Assembly: GCA_948474755.1 (NCBI GenBank) | Contig: CAOLHI010002130.1 | Coordinates: 1-64,000 of the forward strand | Origin: Ctenosaura bakeri | Lineage: Eukaryota > Chordata > Lepidosauria > Squamata > Iguanidae | Reading direction: 5' to 3' | DNA length: 64,000 bases | In this document: piece by piece, positions 10,571 to 22,872 of the stretch | Numbering within the stretch: the stretch's first letter is position 1 | Layout of the letters: each line of letters starts with the position of its first letter | Program-made: the position numbers and the translations under genes | The notes under the pieces: generated by a model | Seen by the model: only the letters and a program-made list of their open reading frames with translations | Told to the model about the DNA's origin: nothing | The model's database searches: none

Positions 10571-12284
10571 TTGTGAATGTAATAAAGAGTCAAAGCCATT
10601 CAGGTGGTGAACTCTCTGGAAGCACATGACACGTTGGGCTTTAGTAAGGCCGGCACCCCATGCTCTGCACCACAGTGTTGCACACTGAGAGGAGACAGCT
10701 AAGAAGCTGAGAGACTTTCCCTCCCTCATCCAGACTCCTGACTAACCATTTGAACATGCAAACAAAAAATCAGAGATTGAAGGGAATTAAGAGATTGCTA
10801 GTGGAGGATAACCAAGTGTGTAAACAAGTCCTTAAAGGATCAAACATAATTGCTGTATTAGCTGCTCTCTTTTTTTTCCATCTGGTAACTGACGATAGGC
10901 AATGGACAGGCTACTTATACAGGTATTTGCAACATGTACAGGCCAAAATTATTGCCCATGTGATTTCCCATTACCAGCTTATCCCTCCTTGTAGATCTTC
11001 TATTTCCTGTAACGGGACAGGGCCACTGGTGTTTTCTCTCTTTTTTTTCCAGACAAGAATCAGGTCGTGAGTTTCTGTGTTAGTGGACAGCCTAAGGTTA
11101 CCAAGTCAGACGGTTGGTCTGCAAAACAAATCTGTATTTCTAAAGTTTAAGTCTGATAAAGCATTGAGATAACAGTGTTTGTGAATGTGAATATGCAGTT
11201 AATACCAGGTGAGAAAAATAAAATCTTCAAAGAGCAAGTCTGGCTAATAAGGATTCCCAGAAGGTGATAACTTCATTTTCTTTACGGGTGGGGCATGGAG
11301 AATGTTAACATGAAATTATTAACTTTAAAAAAAAACAGTCACATATCTGCACTGGCTGAACATGGAAGAAAAGAATTTGGAGAGCATTTGAAGCAATCTT
11401 GCATCATCTGCATTTATATAAAATACTGCTTTGATCTGGATAAAAAAACAATCTTGATTTGGGCTACTGTACTTTTGTACCCCATAGTGCAGACATCACT
11501 GATTTTCTACCATACAAACTGCTAAAAATCCACCCTCCAGTGGAAGTGGCCAGAAGTATGCAGGCTTCCTCCATTTATCTGACAGGTTAGTGGAAAGCGA
11601 AAATACTTGAAAGGAAAGTGAAAATACTTGAAAAACTGAACCTATCTTCTATGGAGAACATGAGGGACTTTGGATGAATCATGTACACAAGCTCCTTGTA
11701 ACGTTTCACAGCTTGCTTGGTACTTTTTTCTCCCTCTGAGCTTACTTTGCAAGCAGAGCCTCCGTGGTCCCAAGCAAGCCTCCGTAATGAAGAAGAAGTG
11801 ATGGAATCCTATTGTTTTGTTGCTTGCAACATGGACAAGTTTCATTAATTTGATCAGGGAATACATTCATTCCATAGACAAGAGTTGAGATCATGTGCAC
11901 ATGTGAGGCGTTCCAAGCAAAAGTCTGTGGGCAAAAAGAACATATGAAAGAGTGGGCGCCACCTTGAACTAATGGAATTTGCCATTGGAATTTGGAAGCA
12001 TCAAAAGACGGGGGCTTCTGAAAAATGGAATCTGGAGGGAGGGGCTCTCACCAGCTGCTGGATTAAGGCATGTGGGGATGAGAAGGGAATCAATATAGTA
12101 ATGGTGATGTGGAACTGGTCTTAAAACAGCCAGAATAAGACCAGTCAGTTAATTCTAGATTATAGCAAATGGTATGCTTTCTGCACAGTGAAAATCGCAG
12201 GGCTGAAGCACCAAAGGGAGGCTAGGAAAACTGTTGATGAGCAGAGAAGCAGCCTGCTTAGCAGGCCAGCTTTGGCTCAACAGG

Positions 12285-12910
12285 TTTCATTTCAATCAAA
12301 GTGTGCGAGTCTTCTGGCTGCAGAGTATTAATATAAGAACCCACAAGAAGTACTTCCTTGGCGTCCTTTGCATCATTTCTTGCCTACCCGTCTGAAAAGC
12401 ATGCCGTTGGGAAGAGAGGGAGCGAGAGCACATCAGCCTGCTGCTTGAGAGGAAATATCTTCCCTGTTCAGCTTGTTATTCAAACACAAAGTGGATAAGC
12501 TGCGTTTGAACTTTGAAACACCTGAACCTGAACTAAGCTTAGCAACCTGCAAAGAGATTGGGAACTTAGCAGCTTAATTCACATTTGGCTCAGCTACACA
12601 TTTTCCCAGTTAAGACATCAAATATGCTATGACAACGTCTAATCTATCACTTAGGCATCTTCCCCCATAGATCTTTTCCTTTTCTATTCCTCCCCCCATT
12701 CCTGTCCACAAATCTTTTCCACTCGTTTTAGGATATATTAAAACATTTTACATCAAACATCTGCAGCAGCACCTTTCAGCACCCCCTTGACATAAAACCT
12801 TTCTTTCTGAATTTTATTCAAATGACTGTCGCCTGTTCTAATAATTGCACAGCTACATCATAGCCATTAAACTTTATATCTTATTGTCAGGCAAGCAATG
12901 CTTTGGGGGT
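12285..12910. other. Repeat-poor block, candidate conserved non-coding element
   Basis: No interspersed or simple repeat is seen. Segments such as 12300-12450 (including 'cctttgcatcatttcttgcc', which contains an octamer-like TTTGCAT) and 12820-12900 ('ctaataattgcacag') have the balanced, motif-dense look of vertebrate CNEs. Conservation is inferred only. Confidence 0.35.
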
Positions 12911-13022
12911 TTGTCTCCTGTTCCCCATTATAATAAAACATAAACCCAGTCTTCCAACACTCACTTTTGTTGTTAATATTGATTAACCATAGGGAAAGAT
13001 TTAGTTTCATTTGTTTTGAACT

Positions 13023-13023
<1 letters not shown>

Positions 13024-13057
<34 letters not shown>

Positions 13058-13081
13058 TATTATTATTATTATTATTATTAA
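13024..13081. repeat. Compound (CAT)n-(ATT)n microsatellite
   Basis: About ten CAT units pass directly into about eight ATT units. The stretch 13082-14035 holds nothing I recognise. Confidence 0.95.
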
Positions 13082-14037
13082 TTTGGGTTGCCTGATCTCA
13101 GTGCCTAGCCCTAAGTCCCCAATTTCTGCGCATCTTCTTTAAGTGGGCGGGGGGAGGACGAGAACACAAATTCTCTGCTTTTTGTTGGCTTAGCTCCAGG
13201 CAAGAGGAAAGAACTGTGAGCAAATCTCTAGCTCAGCTTGAAGAACAGTTTTCAAGTCTTAATTGATTTATTGCTTTAACTTGCAAAGAATCTATGGGCA
13301 GTGGGGAAGGTTCTGTGTATTTACCTAGTTAGTTTCTTCCTTCCCACCCAGTCATTGTGGTGGCCAAGGCTTGCCCTCTGCTCTGCTCTTCATTCTCCTT
13401 CTGGCTAGAAGCAAGTGGGCTAGATTAAATGCACTTCACCCTGTTTTCCTAAATCAATAAGGAGGAATAAAATTCTTTCATTTCACCTTGATTTAAGAAT
13501 AGCCCCTATAGCTGAGATTCCTATCTTAATTTCCAAAGAGGAAAACATGTTCCTTTTCTGTGTTTAAATGCCCAGTTATAGTTGGTACTTAAGGCATTAA
13601 CCTGAATAATATTGCCAGGGGCAATAAACAAACAAATAAAAAAAGAAAAAATACATGTTTTTTCTTCTATTTTTTTCTTGTTGTGACTTCAACTCACACT
13701 AACCTGCTCAGTCTTTCAGGTTCAGGGACGTTTCTTCCTGGATTTAGTGTATCCATCTGTAATGTGATCTTCCCTTTTTCCTACTGCCTTCTAACTTACC
13801 AAGCATTATTGTCTTTTCTAGTTTGTCATGTCTTCTCATGATATGGCCAAAGTATGACAGCCTCAGTTTAGTCATCTTGACTTCTTGGGGACAGTATTGG
13901 ATTCATCTGCTTTAGGGCCCATTCATTTGTATTTTTAGCAGACCAGGGTACTGTAGAACTCTCCTCCAGGACAGTATTTCAAATGGATCTTCCTCCGATC
14001 AGCTTTCTTCACTGTCCAGCTGTCACTACTACTATTA

Positions 14038-14095
14038 CCACATTTATTTATATCTCATTTTTCTCCCAAAGTTAGGATTCAAGGCAGCTGTGAAT
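14038..14095 (-). mobile_element. L2-type LINE 3' terminus, minus strand
   Basis: The reverse complement reads 'agctgccttgaatcctaact' then 'ttgggagaaaaatgagatat' then AAATAAA, the usual end of lizard L2 elements. Confidence 0.55.
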
Positions 14096-14224
14096 AGGCA
14101 AATGGCTCTCATTTTCCAATGCACAGGAATGGCACTCTAGTCCTACCTTCCATGCAGTTACAATGGCATCAGAAAGCCTGTAGACAAGCGTGCAAGTTCA
14201 GCCCCCTCACATGCCTGTTGGCCT

Positions 14225-14710
14225 ATACTGCAAAACTAGGGAGCCTTTCCAGGGGCTGGTTTTGACCTACAAAGTCCTGAATGGCGTGGAGCCAGCATAT
14301 CTGAAAGAGGGCCTCCTCTCTTACACAAGGCCGTCCAACATTTGAGATCCTCAGTGGAGGCCCAGCGACATGTTCCAACTCCTCATGAATCTTGCTTGAT
14401 TTGTTCATGCGATAGGGTTTTCTGTTTCGCACCACCCCAACTGTGGAACTCCCCGCCAAAGGAAGTCAGGCTGGCTTCCATCTCTTTTGAGCTTTAGGCA
14501 AGCCTCTAAGATGGTGCTGTTCTACATGGCCTTTGGTCTTGGAAATTCCTCCACTGTTTCAACGGTCTGGTTTTCAATTATTTTTAATGAATGCATTTAG
14601 ATTTTTTTAAATTATGTATTTAATTTGTTTAAAAAAAAATCTGTTGTACATCACCTCAGAGGCCCTGGCGGTCTGAGGGGCAATGCATGTCTTAAATACA
14701 TAAGCAGAAG
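14225..14710 (+). mobile_element. L2-like LINE, C-terminal coding remnant and 3' UTR
   Basis: A plus-strand frame from about 14250 encodes GLVLTYKVLNGVEPAYLKEG, matching the LTYKALNGLAPAYL block near the end of L2/CR1 reverse-transcriptase ORFs. Further on there is a decayed 'ERAFSVAAPRLWNSLP'-type block (here around cacc-cca-act-gtg-gaa-ctc-c, about 14430-14455) and a 'SLLSFRQ' block. Stops and frameshifts interrupt it. The 3' UTR ends at 'tgtacatcacctcagaggcc' and 'cttaaatacataa'. It is a dead copy. Confidence 0.7.
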
Positions 14711-15059
14711 AAAATAACTTCCAGTTTGCATCTTGGCCAGGATCTCTTTATCTATATACGCCTTTAAGTTGCAGTCAATTTATGTCAACCCCATGCATTT
14801 CATACAGATCTTTAAAAAAGCAGTTATGAGCCCCATTGGGGACTGGTGGCAGCAGAAAACTGGCCCCCACTTTCTGCAAAATTGCCCACCCCTGGTGTAT
14901 GTGGAACAGAACAACACATGCTGGAAAAGGGCACTGCCGGCTAGAAACCCAAGCAAGAGGACACTAATATTTTCTTGCAAATCCTGCTTATTTGCAAAAG
15001 GCAGATTATTTCTATAGGGGAAAAATGCATTGTTGGAGAGAAAGCACCACACTTTATGT

Positions 15060-15480
15060 CGGACATTTTTGAATGCTGGAATTTTATGAACACTCTTTTA
15101 TTAAAATATTACTATCATTACTTCTGGCATGGTTCATGCTTGGCTCCATGAATGCTTCTCAGGTACGCATACAACAATCCTTGGCTGCAAAGCAAATGTT
15201 TTGCAGTCCCCCCTCCCTGCTCTCCACAGCAACTGCAGACATATAATTTATTAATAAAGTGCTCCTTTTATAAAGGAGAGTTAATCTAGCCTACAGTAGC
15301 TCTCTGAAGGAGGAGCTCACTCAACCAGAGGCTCTTCAGAGCACAAACACCACTTGTATAAAATATCGCACAATATTATTTTATACCTCCCGTTTCAAAG
15401 GGCTGTGTACTTTTCCCCCATTAGACTAACAAATTACAGCAATTGTGGTCAGTAATATGGAGGTTTCTCTGCACAGCGTT
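15060..15480. other. Unique DNA, possible conserved non-coding element
   Basis: No repeat is recognised. AT-rich segments ('ttattaaaatattactatca', 'tataaaatatcgcacaatat') alternate with moderately GC-rich ones. It may be regulatory, but only on appearance. Confidence 0.2.
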
Positions 15481-15821
15481 TGCCTCCTGGGAGGAAGGAA
15501 AAGCAGAGGGGTGTTAAAGCAATGGTGCCTTCCTCACTATGTGCTAAGTTGCTTGGTAATGCTTAGCTATGGGAAGGCAAAGGCAGCCAGGTCAAACTTT
15601 ATTGTGAATATTCACCTGCTATAGGACTTCTGCCCCAGCCTTGGGAAAATTACTTTTTGGAATACCAAAAAATACTCCTGCCACCACAGTCTACAGTTTT
15701 AGTCTGAAACAATTCAGCATCTCTGATAACAACTTTATAGCTCAGATGAAAATGCAGAATATATTCATTGACAGACATGAGAGTTATCAGCCACCACGGT
15801 CTGTTCCTCTCTTGTTCTCCT

Positions 15822-16022
15822 TCTCCTTGTTGTTCTTGTGTGCCTTCCAGTCATTCTGGCTTATGGAGACCCTAAGGTGAACCTAGTACAGGGTTTTCTG
15901 GGACTGAGAGAGTGTGACACACCCAAGGTCACCCAGTGGGTTTCCATGGCCAAGCGTGGAATTGAAGCCTTGTCTCCAAAGTTGTAATCCAACGTTCAAA
16001 TCACTACAACATGCTGGCTCCC
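15822..16022 (-). mobile_element. MIR/CORE-like tRNA-derived SINE
   Basis: On the plus strand it begins with the reversed tail 'gtgtgccttccagtcattct', passes the reversed core 'cccaaggtcacccagtgggt' and ends with the reversed tRNA-like head ('...ttcaaatcactacaacatgctggct'). Nearly full length. Confidence 0.8.
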
Positions 16023-16149
16023 TACAGAACCAATTTTCTGACAACTTCTGGGACAGGAAACTGTTATGTATATAAGCCTGATTTTTAAAATCTTTTGTGG
16101 AGCGTTATCTTGGTCCCATCACAATCACAGGTACATCTGGTGAGGATTT

Positions 16150-16450
16150 GAGAAAAAGCCTTCCCAGTGACCGCTCCCAAGATATAGAATTCTCTTCTGT
16201 TGGCCCCCTCTCTGCTTTCTTTTTGCTGGCAGGGAACAACCTTCTCATTTAAGCATGTCTTCAGCTTTTAGTTGTTTGGGATACGGCCAGAGACATGCTG
16301 GATTTAGTATGTAATAGCTGTCTATGTTTTAACTGTTCCAAATTAATGGTTTTAAGTGGCTTGTTGTTTATTTTTTAAATTTTGTATTCAGAATGTTTAG
16401 CTCTTTTGTTTTGTGAGTGTGTTTAAATCTTTTTATTATTTAAAAAAACT
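16150..16450 (+). mobile_element. Possible L2-like LINE 3' remnant
   Basis: The order 'agatatagaattctcttctg', 'ggccccctctctgctttc', 'catttaagcatgtcttcagc', then a long TTTTAA-rich 3' UTR-like stretch, resembles the end of the L2 ORF ('LWNSLP...SLSTFK.LKT'). Too decayed to be certain. Confidence 0.35.
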
Positions 16451-17220
16451 ATTAAAAACACAGAAAAAGAGAAAAAAGATTATTATAGAAAACAAAAAAA
16501 AGTATATGAAATAATTTCAAGTATATCCTTGTAGCTTGTCTGTTACTTATATACACACATATATGCTTTACAACACAACTGAATAAATAATGTAATAATA
16601 GAATTTAAATAGTACAAAGATGTTATGAGTTGAAAGACAAAGGAGAAAAAATGAGTTACAGGAAAAAAAAAGGAAAATTATAGACAAGAGAAGAACCACT
16701 TCTTCAACTTCCTACTCAGAGAGGAATGAGCACTCTGTTACATATCTATGAACCTTCTATCTAACATACATACCGGTATAAAGAATAAGACCATACCGTT
16801 ATACATATTGTACATAGCTATTTTGTTTTAACATATAGCGTAAGCAGCTTGGGTCCTATATGGGAGAAAACCAGGATAAAAATCACACACACACACTTAC
16901 AGATGTGGTTCCAATCTCTATTCTCTATTTATTTTTCTCTAATGGAACATACTTCTTTCTTTCTAATGTTCATACTTGATTGATGAAGCTTATATACAAA
17001 ACAGCACACACACACCGCCACATATGCATGAGAAAGAGGTCATAGGAAACTTGGTGAAGCCACACAGTTTGCAAAAGTATTAAAACATTTATAGGGGACA
17101 CTTTCCCAGAAAACAGTCCAGTGAGGAGTGCAGATGCTCAGCTATGTCATTCCTCACCACTGGGAACTGGAATGCAGCAATATCTGGAGCACCTCTTGCT
17201 TCCTAGCTCTAATTTAAATT
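16440..17220. other. AT-rich unannotated stretch
   Basis: Long A- and T-rich runs and short CA tracts (about 16884-16900 and 17003-17016). No gene or named repeat is seen. Confidence 0.5.
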
Positions 17221-17335
17221 ACAGTTCTCCCTCCAGATTTGCGGGTTTGACCTTTGTGAATTTCACTATTCATGAGGCATGTGCTTTCCTCTCCCCATCT
17301 TCTTCTTTTCCCATATCATGACTAATAATTTAAGA
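17221..17335 (+). mobile_element. Left-end fragment of a DNA-transposon-like repeat shared with 44.9 kb
   Basis: The order 'acagttctccctccagattt', 'gcgggtttgacctttg', 'aattt', 'catgtgc.ttctctcc' aligns with 44903-45005. A related segment, 'ggcccgccacattcactcag' with 'aaaagcggaaaacct', lies at 17600-17662. Sequences of this kind are typical of Tigger/pogo-like termini, but that assignment is tentative. Confidence 0.4.
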
Positions 17336-18379
17336 AGGCATAACTTTACTCCCTTTACAGTATAACTGCAACTTTTGTATGCATGATTTAGGGAGACCGT
17401 ACATAGAGTCCATGGCCTACTGAATGCTGAAGGAGGAATATCAGTTCATGTGTTTGCTCTGTTGTGAGCATCACACTGAAAATCAGGATGATGGGAGAAG
17501 CATGTGCTTTCATCACAGGGCCAAGGACTTGTAGGATACATGTTTTTGAAAAGGAACTGAAAATATTTTTAGTTATTTTCAAGACTGGGAAAGTACCGTT
17601 GGCCCGCCACATTCACTCAGTTTGGGGACACAGGACTCCCACAAAAGCGGAAAACCTGTAAATATCAAAATGTATGTGTGTCTGTGGAAGGGGGCCAAAG
17701 AATGGTGGAGAGAAAGGGCATCCAGGATCCAAACTAGGTTAGAGAAAGGTTAGCATGGTGGCCCTATACTTCCTCTCTCTTGTGTATCGCCTTCCTTGGG
17801 TTTGTGTGGAACGTTGGAAGAGGGTTGCAGGTGCTGAGAGCTGTCCTTAGCCAGCCAGTCAGCAGGTCGTGGAGGAGGAGAAGGAGGATCAGAGGCAGAG
17901 TTTTAAAGGTCTGTGTGGCTTCTCAGAGCCACCAAAAGGGAAGGTTCCCTGGAAAAGAAGCACTTGAGATGGGGAGTGGCCAGGGATTGGAGAAATTTGC
18001 AAATAAAGAAATCCATGAAAGTGAAACGTGCAAACATGGAGGCCATCTGCACTTGCTTTTAAAATAACTGTTACTATAATGTAACCAACTACTGTTGGGA
18101 CCTTGCAAAGCTTGCCTAACTAATTACTTAAGAAGCAATTTCTTAAACAGTGGCCTGATCTAGTGAGAGTCTTTGTCAGGTGCAGATGGGATTGTTCGAA
18201 ATCCTAATGTGTCTCTTCAAGCAGCTCTTGAACATAAACTGGCTTTCAATGGTATTTAATTTCTTCACAAACTTTACCTTCTTCTCCTGTCTCTTGCCTC
18301 CAAATTGCTTTCTAGACTTAGAAAGGTTGCCTGACCTGTCTAATTATTCCACATTACATGTAGAGGTAAGTGTTCTCTC

Positions 18380-19160
18380 AAGATATTTGAAGTCATTTAA
18401 AAAAAAATGAAGTGTCTGAACATTACGGCAAAATGGCCAAGAGTTGAAACATTTTAATGGAATGGGAATTTGAATGTCTGCACTTGAAAGTGTGGTTTAT
18501 TTTGACTAGATTGCTTTTCTCCACGGTCATCCCTGACCTCTTGCATTACTCTCAGTGGATTATTTTTTTTTCCACCAAGGGAGATTTCTAAGCATGGACC
18601 AGAGTAGATAAGTGATATGGTCAAAATCACTACGAGCAAGCCCTCGAATTACTGACCACTTTAATAGCTCCTGCTGACCTCCAAATGAAACTTCACCTTT
18701 GGTTATTAACATGTCTTTCCACTTTTATGATTTTTTTGGAACGTAATTTGTCACAGTTTTTATCTGCTCAGAGCAAACGTTAGGCTTTTAAAAACTGAGT
18801 TATCTTTTTTACAACTGCTAACAATTACACATCACAGAACAGACCGGTCGGAAAAACCAATTATGAAACGACCCACATGGAAAGCGTATTCAGTGTTGGG
18901 AAATTTTGAATTATAGATTTTTGAAGCACGGCGGTGTGGCAGAGCTCTGTGGAGGAAATGGGAAGGGGAGGATTTCTGTTTGGAAATAGCTTGTAAGATC
19001 CTGGAGATAAGATAAGGGATGCAGAAATTAATTGTCGTTGTTTTGTATTAGGAGATCACCAGTTTTGTGTTCTCAAAAGGCAGCTCAAACTCCAGTTGAG
19101 TATCTCCCATCAGAAAGCAACACCCGGCTTGTTTACAGTGATATCATTTGCAGCCACTGA
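18380..19160. other. Repeat-poor block, candidate conserved non-coding element
   Basis: No interspersed repeat is visible. The core at about 18630-18960 has motif-dense, complex sequence, for example 'ggaacgtaatttgtcacagt', 'gctaacaattacacatcaca' and 'accaattatgaaacgaccca'. No ORF has a recognisable domain. Confidence 0.4.
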
Positions 19161-20930
19161 TCCTAGATCACTGACACCGTCCCTTGATGTCAATGAGGCA
19201 GAACTCAGAAACATCAACTAAAAGGCCCCAGCTGTCCCAATGGTCAGCTTTGCACTGGCTTAGTGTGATGTTATTCACACACCGTGGTGGTTATCATCAT
19301 CTCCCCCACCCACCCTCACTATTATTACCACCACAGTCTCTTTATTTTAGGTGTGCATCATACATACTTCCCATGTACAATTGGGGGGAAAGCACACTTG
19401 AGTGTAACAAATATGTCTCATACAGCACAAATGTGTAAAGAAGTCTGTCCAATAAAATGTATTCATTAAATGTATCCCCTTCTTTTCTGCCAAACGTTGG
19501 TATTCCAGGGAGCAAGTAATTGCTGGAATCCTGTTAGTGGCATACACATAGGTAACTAGTTCCTCACAGTGTCCAACCCACCTCACCCCACCCCACGGCA
19601 GTCATCAAGTTGTTTATTGGCTTGAGCAGGCATAGGGATGCCCAAATGCCATTCCACTTCTGGGAGAAGATATAGAACTTCAGTGTGTTGCTGAGAATTC
19701 AGGAGACTAACTTCATTTCTCTTACTCAGCTGCAGAACTGTAGTCAGGAAGGGTACTGCTTAGCTGCCTCTTGCACCCCCTCCCTCCCATCACCCCTGGC
19801 CACTAAACTATTGGAAAATGAGAGAGATTTGGTGAATCTCCCCATTTAACAGAACATTTGTAATGTGTAAAGAAAAGTCTGAACAGCTTACCTGCCCCAA
19901 CTTTCCCAACATAAACAGTCATGGTAGCACTGTGTTGGCTTGCCAGCTGCCAGTGGGCAGGTGCATCAAGTTTGGCATGTGGAGCATTACACTCCATGCG
20001 CTTGGGCAACAACATTCTAAGTCCTCTATCTTTGATGAAAAACTCAACCAGATGGAGCAATCCTTCACATACCCTGGCCAAATTCAACAGCTAAAGTTAT
20101 TCCCACTTTAGAGACAAGTGTGTAGCATCAGTTGGCTACACAGCTGTTCAGACTGAGCACTCTTTCAGAAGAAATGCAGTTGCAGACCTAATTCAGCACC
20201 AAAAAGATACCTGGCTACACAAGGATTCAAAGGCTGCAATCTAACAACCCTGCAGCACAGTGTAAATATCTGCATGTGGAGATACCAGTAATATACAACT
20301 CTGTTGTAGCATCACAACAAGCGTAACACGTATCAAGGGCGAGGGGATGTGGTGCAATGTGCAATGCACAACTGTTGTGCAGAAAGTGCAATGTGCAGCA
20401 TTGTTTTATGATGAAAAGAGCACTCCTTTTGGAATTTATTTCTGCAAGAATATGTCACGAAAATGGCATGTCTCTCTTGCAGATCCAGCAATGGTCACTT
20501 CAAACAATGGCTGATGATCTTTGGGTAGCATTATTCTCCAAATGGAACATTAAGCAGAGGATCTGCACATTACTAAACATTTGAGTACCCTACGATAGTC
20601 ATTTAAAAACAAAACAAAAACAGCAACAGGATTTATTAACCTCTGGATTCTAGACATTGTATCATCATTAACTTCCTGAGCAATAATTGCAGGTATCCCA
20701 CTGACAGTACCATTATCCTCAGCCATGACTGTTGTAGCTTCATTTATGACATATACAACTGACACACACATTTACACACATACACAATGGTAAAGTGAAT
20801 TGTGGTGCAGATTGTAGACAATTTGATTTTGTTTGCCTTTTAATATGAACCAATGTTAATTACCATTTCCTAACCTAATATGCAAACCAGACCACAATTA
20901 TCCTTCTGTTTTTGAACTTCCATGACTTTT
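19160..20930. other. Unannotated stretch with one TGCA-rich tract
   Basis: Nothing identifiable as a gene. Between about 20352 and 20402 the words 'gtgcaatgtgcaatgcacaa' and 'gttgtgcagaaagtgcaatg' form short inverted and direct repeats like those at 9.4 and 41.4 kb. ORFs of 60-94 codons lie on both strands without recognisable domains. Confidence 0.45.
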
Positions 20931-20939
20931 TTCAATGCC

Positions 20940-21140
20940 AATGTCTGACTTTAAAAAGAAATTGCTTAGAAATGTTTGTGTTAAATTTGCATCCAAAATT
21001 GTATACGTTGCAGAAAATTACAAACAAAAAGGCATGTACTAGTGGGCACGGTTTGTAAAAATGCATAGTTTTGGGAAAGTTGTATGCAAAAATACATGTG
21101 AATTTTCAGGTAAGTGAAAATGCATATGAATGTTGGTGCA
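20940..21140. repeat. AT-rich TGCA-word tract
   Basis: Repeated words such as 'aaatttgcatccaaaattg', 'aaaaatgcatagttttggga' and 'aaaatacatgtgaattttca' give a quasi-periodic look similar to the unassigned AT-rich repeat at 33, 49.6 and 59.9 kb. Possibly a diverged member. Confidence 0.3.
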
Positions 21141-21168
21141 GCCTTTTAGAAAAAGATTCATGACTTGC

Positions 21169-21740
21169 ATGCCCTCCAATATTTCACAGATGAAAACTAG
21201 AGCACATGCAGCCAAACAACATCAGAATGTGATCAAAATAGCAATTAGCATAAGTAAGAAAGCACACATAAGCTAAGAAAGGCTGCAGCAGTTTTCTTTG
21301 GCTAGGCCTTCTAGGACAGGCAAGATTCTGCTCCTCTTTGCCTGCTGACCTAACTGAGACCATTTCCACACTACACTGTTACAGTGCTATTATCCCACTT
21401 TCAACATCCAATGGAATCCTGGAGTTTGCCATTTAGGGAGGGGCCTTTAGAATTCTCAGCCAGAGAGTTCTTTGGCCTCAGTAAACTACAAACCCCAGAA
21501 TTCCACAGGAGGGTGAAAGTGGAATAATAGCACTATAACAGTGTAGTGCGGAAAGGCCCTGAGTGTGAACTACTTTACACTTTGAACTCAGGTTGCAGCA
21601 ACTGAACTGAACTAAAGGGAAAGCGGGAAAGTGAAAAGAGTAGAGAAGAACTGGGACATCTTAAAAGGAGCTGAAAAAGTAGGATTGCTGAGGATTCATT
21701 GGGACTGTTGCTGTCAAATTGGGAGAGCTGGAGGGTATGG
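21169..21740 (+). mobile_element. Non-autonomous hAT-like element, ~375-bp family, copy 3, split by a MITE
   Basis: Left end 'atgccctccaatatttcaca', right end 'agctggagggtat'. The two parts, 21169-21357 and 21563-21740, are continuous with other family members once the 202-bp MITE and one TGA are removed. The MITE is therefore younger than this element. Confidence 0.75.
21358..21559. mobile_element. Palindromic ~203-bp MITE, copy B (nested)
   Basis: Begins GACCATTTCCACAC and ends GTGCGGAAAGGCCC, with the family's long inverted repeats and 'aactccaggattcc'-type centre. It is flanked on both sides by TGA (21355-21357 and 21560-21562), a 3-bp target duplication. Inserted in the hAT-like element described above. 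Confidence 0.85.
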
Positions 21741-21927
21741 GACTGATACAGAAACAGGACAGAACAAACAAAAGTGGAAAAGTTTGAGAAAGCAAAACAG
21801 AGAGATTCATCCTTCTCTAATCAGTATATGTGCAGATAAACTAGCATGAGAACACAAACAGGCTGTAGGTATAAAATACATGCAAAGATGAATAATGTCA
21901 ACATCATGTTAGGCTAAAATATTAATA

Positions 21928-21948
21928 AACACACGCACACACACACGA
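21928..21948. repeat. (AC)n microsatellite
   Basis: Short run of AC dinucleotides with one GC interruption. Confidence 0.8.
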
Positions 21949-21984
21949 ATGCATTCACCAGACCCCATACATTCTTCCAACTGG

Positions 21985-22440
21985 GATTTCACTTTAATTA
22001 TTCTTTACACTGCAGCTGTGGTACATCCTATTAACATCAGTTCAGCATGTGCTAAAAACTCCCACTAGTAAACTTCAAAGCAAATCATACCATGTCCCTC
22101 CTCCTCTCTCGTGCTCGGTATGTCAAAAGCATTTGTTTTAATCAGACTTACAACTTCATTATCGTGACTGAACACGGAGCGACTGGGTGTTGTTGCTTGT
22201 ATGTTGGGGTGTAACATTAATTCAAACAGAACTTCCATCTAGCCTGGCGACAAAGAATCCTTGAGTGATAATTGTTTGCCTTGGTAAATGTCTCGGTGTC
22301 ATTCTTACATTAGCGGATGCATTTTTAATCGGTTGCCTGTTGCTTCTTTCTCCAATTTGTTTCCCACTCACAATGATTTCAAGAGCTGTGTGACATAAGA
22401 GGAGGGAATAATTTACCACCAGAACCCCTTCTCTTTCTCA
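21985..22440. other. Repeat-poor block, candidate conserved non-coding element
   Basis: The stretch is unique in this window and rich in homeobox-type words ('tttaattattctttacactg', 'gtaacattaattcaaacaga', 'gcatttttaatcggttgcct'). It contains no repeat and no convincing ORF. Confidence 0.4.
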
Positions 22441-22539
22441 CTCTGATGGAATAATGAAAGAATGGTAGCAGAGAGAAATAACACTGTGCCACTCACATTT
22501 AGATGGAACAGATTTCTGCTACATGGGGAGAGGGCCACT

Positions 22540-22635
22540 TTGGGCTCTCTAGAGGTCTTTGGACTGCAACTCCCATCAGCCCTGGTGAGCGTAACCAATG
22601 GTGAGGGACCAGGGAAGCTTCAGTCCAATATTAAA
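22540..22635. mobile_element. Fragment of a short palindromic hAT-like MITE
   Basis: Contains 'ggactgcaactcccatcagc' and then 'caatggtgagggacca', the hallmark centre of a palindromic reptile MITE ('ctacaactcccatca...tgatgggagttgtag'). Truncated. Confidence 0.5.
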
Positions 22636-22659
22636 GAATTCATGTATCCAGGCTAGAAA

Positions 22660-22835
22660 TGTTAATGCTTTGAAATGATAAGTCAGAGCTTCTCATTTAA
22701 ATTGTCGGCCTGTTGAGTATAAAAGTTAAAGCTCCAGCTGCTTACGTTGATTGTCGGCCATACAACAGCCATAGAGAGAGAATGATAATTGAAAAGTAAA
22801 ACATTTAAGGATCATGGAAATTGTTTTCAAGAAGG
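22660..22835. other. Unique AT-rich segment, possible conserved non-coding element
   Basis: Includes two copies of the word 'ttgtcggcc' (about 22701 and 22751) separated by 50 bp of homeobox-like sequence. No repeat family is recognised. Confidence 0.3.
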
Positions 22836-22872
22836 CAGAAATGGTTCCTCAAGAACTGCCCTTTAATTAAAG

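Noticed and set aside
13024..13081. Regular short repeats considered as a CRISPR-like array
   Set aside because: Simple trinucleotide microsatellite without spacers, in vertebrate DNA.
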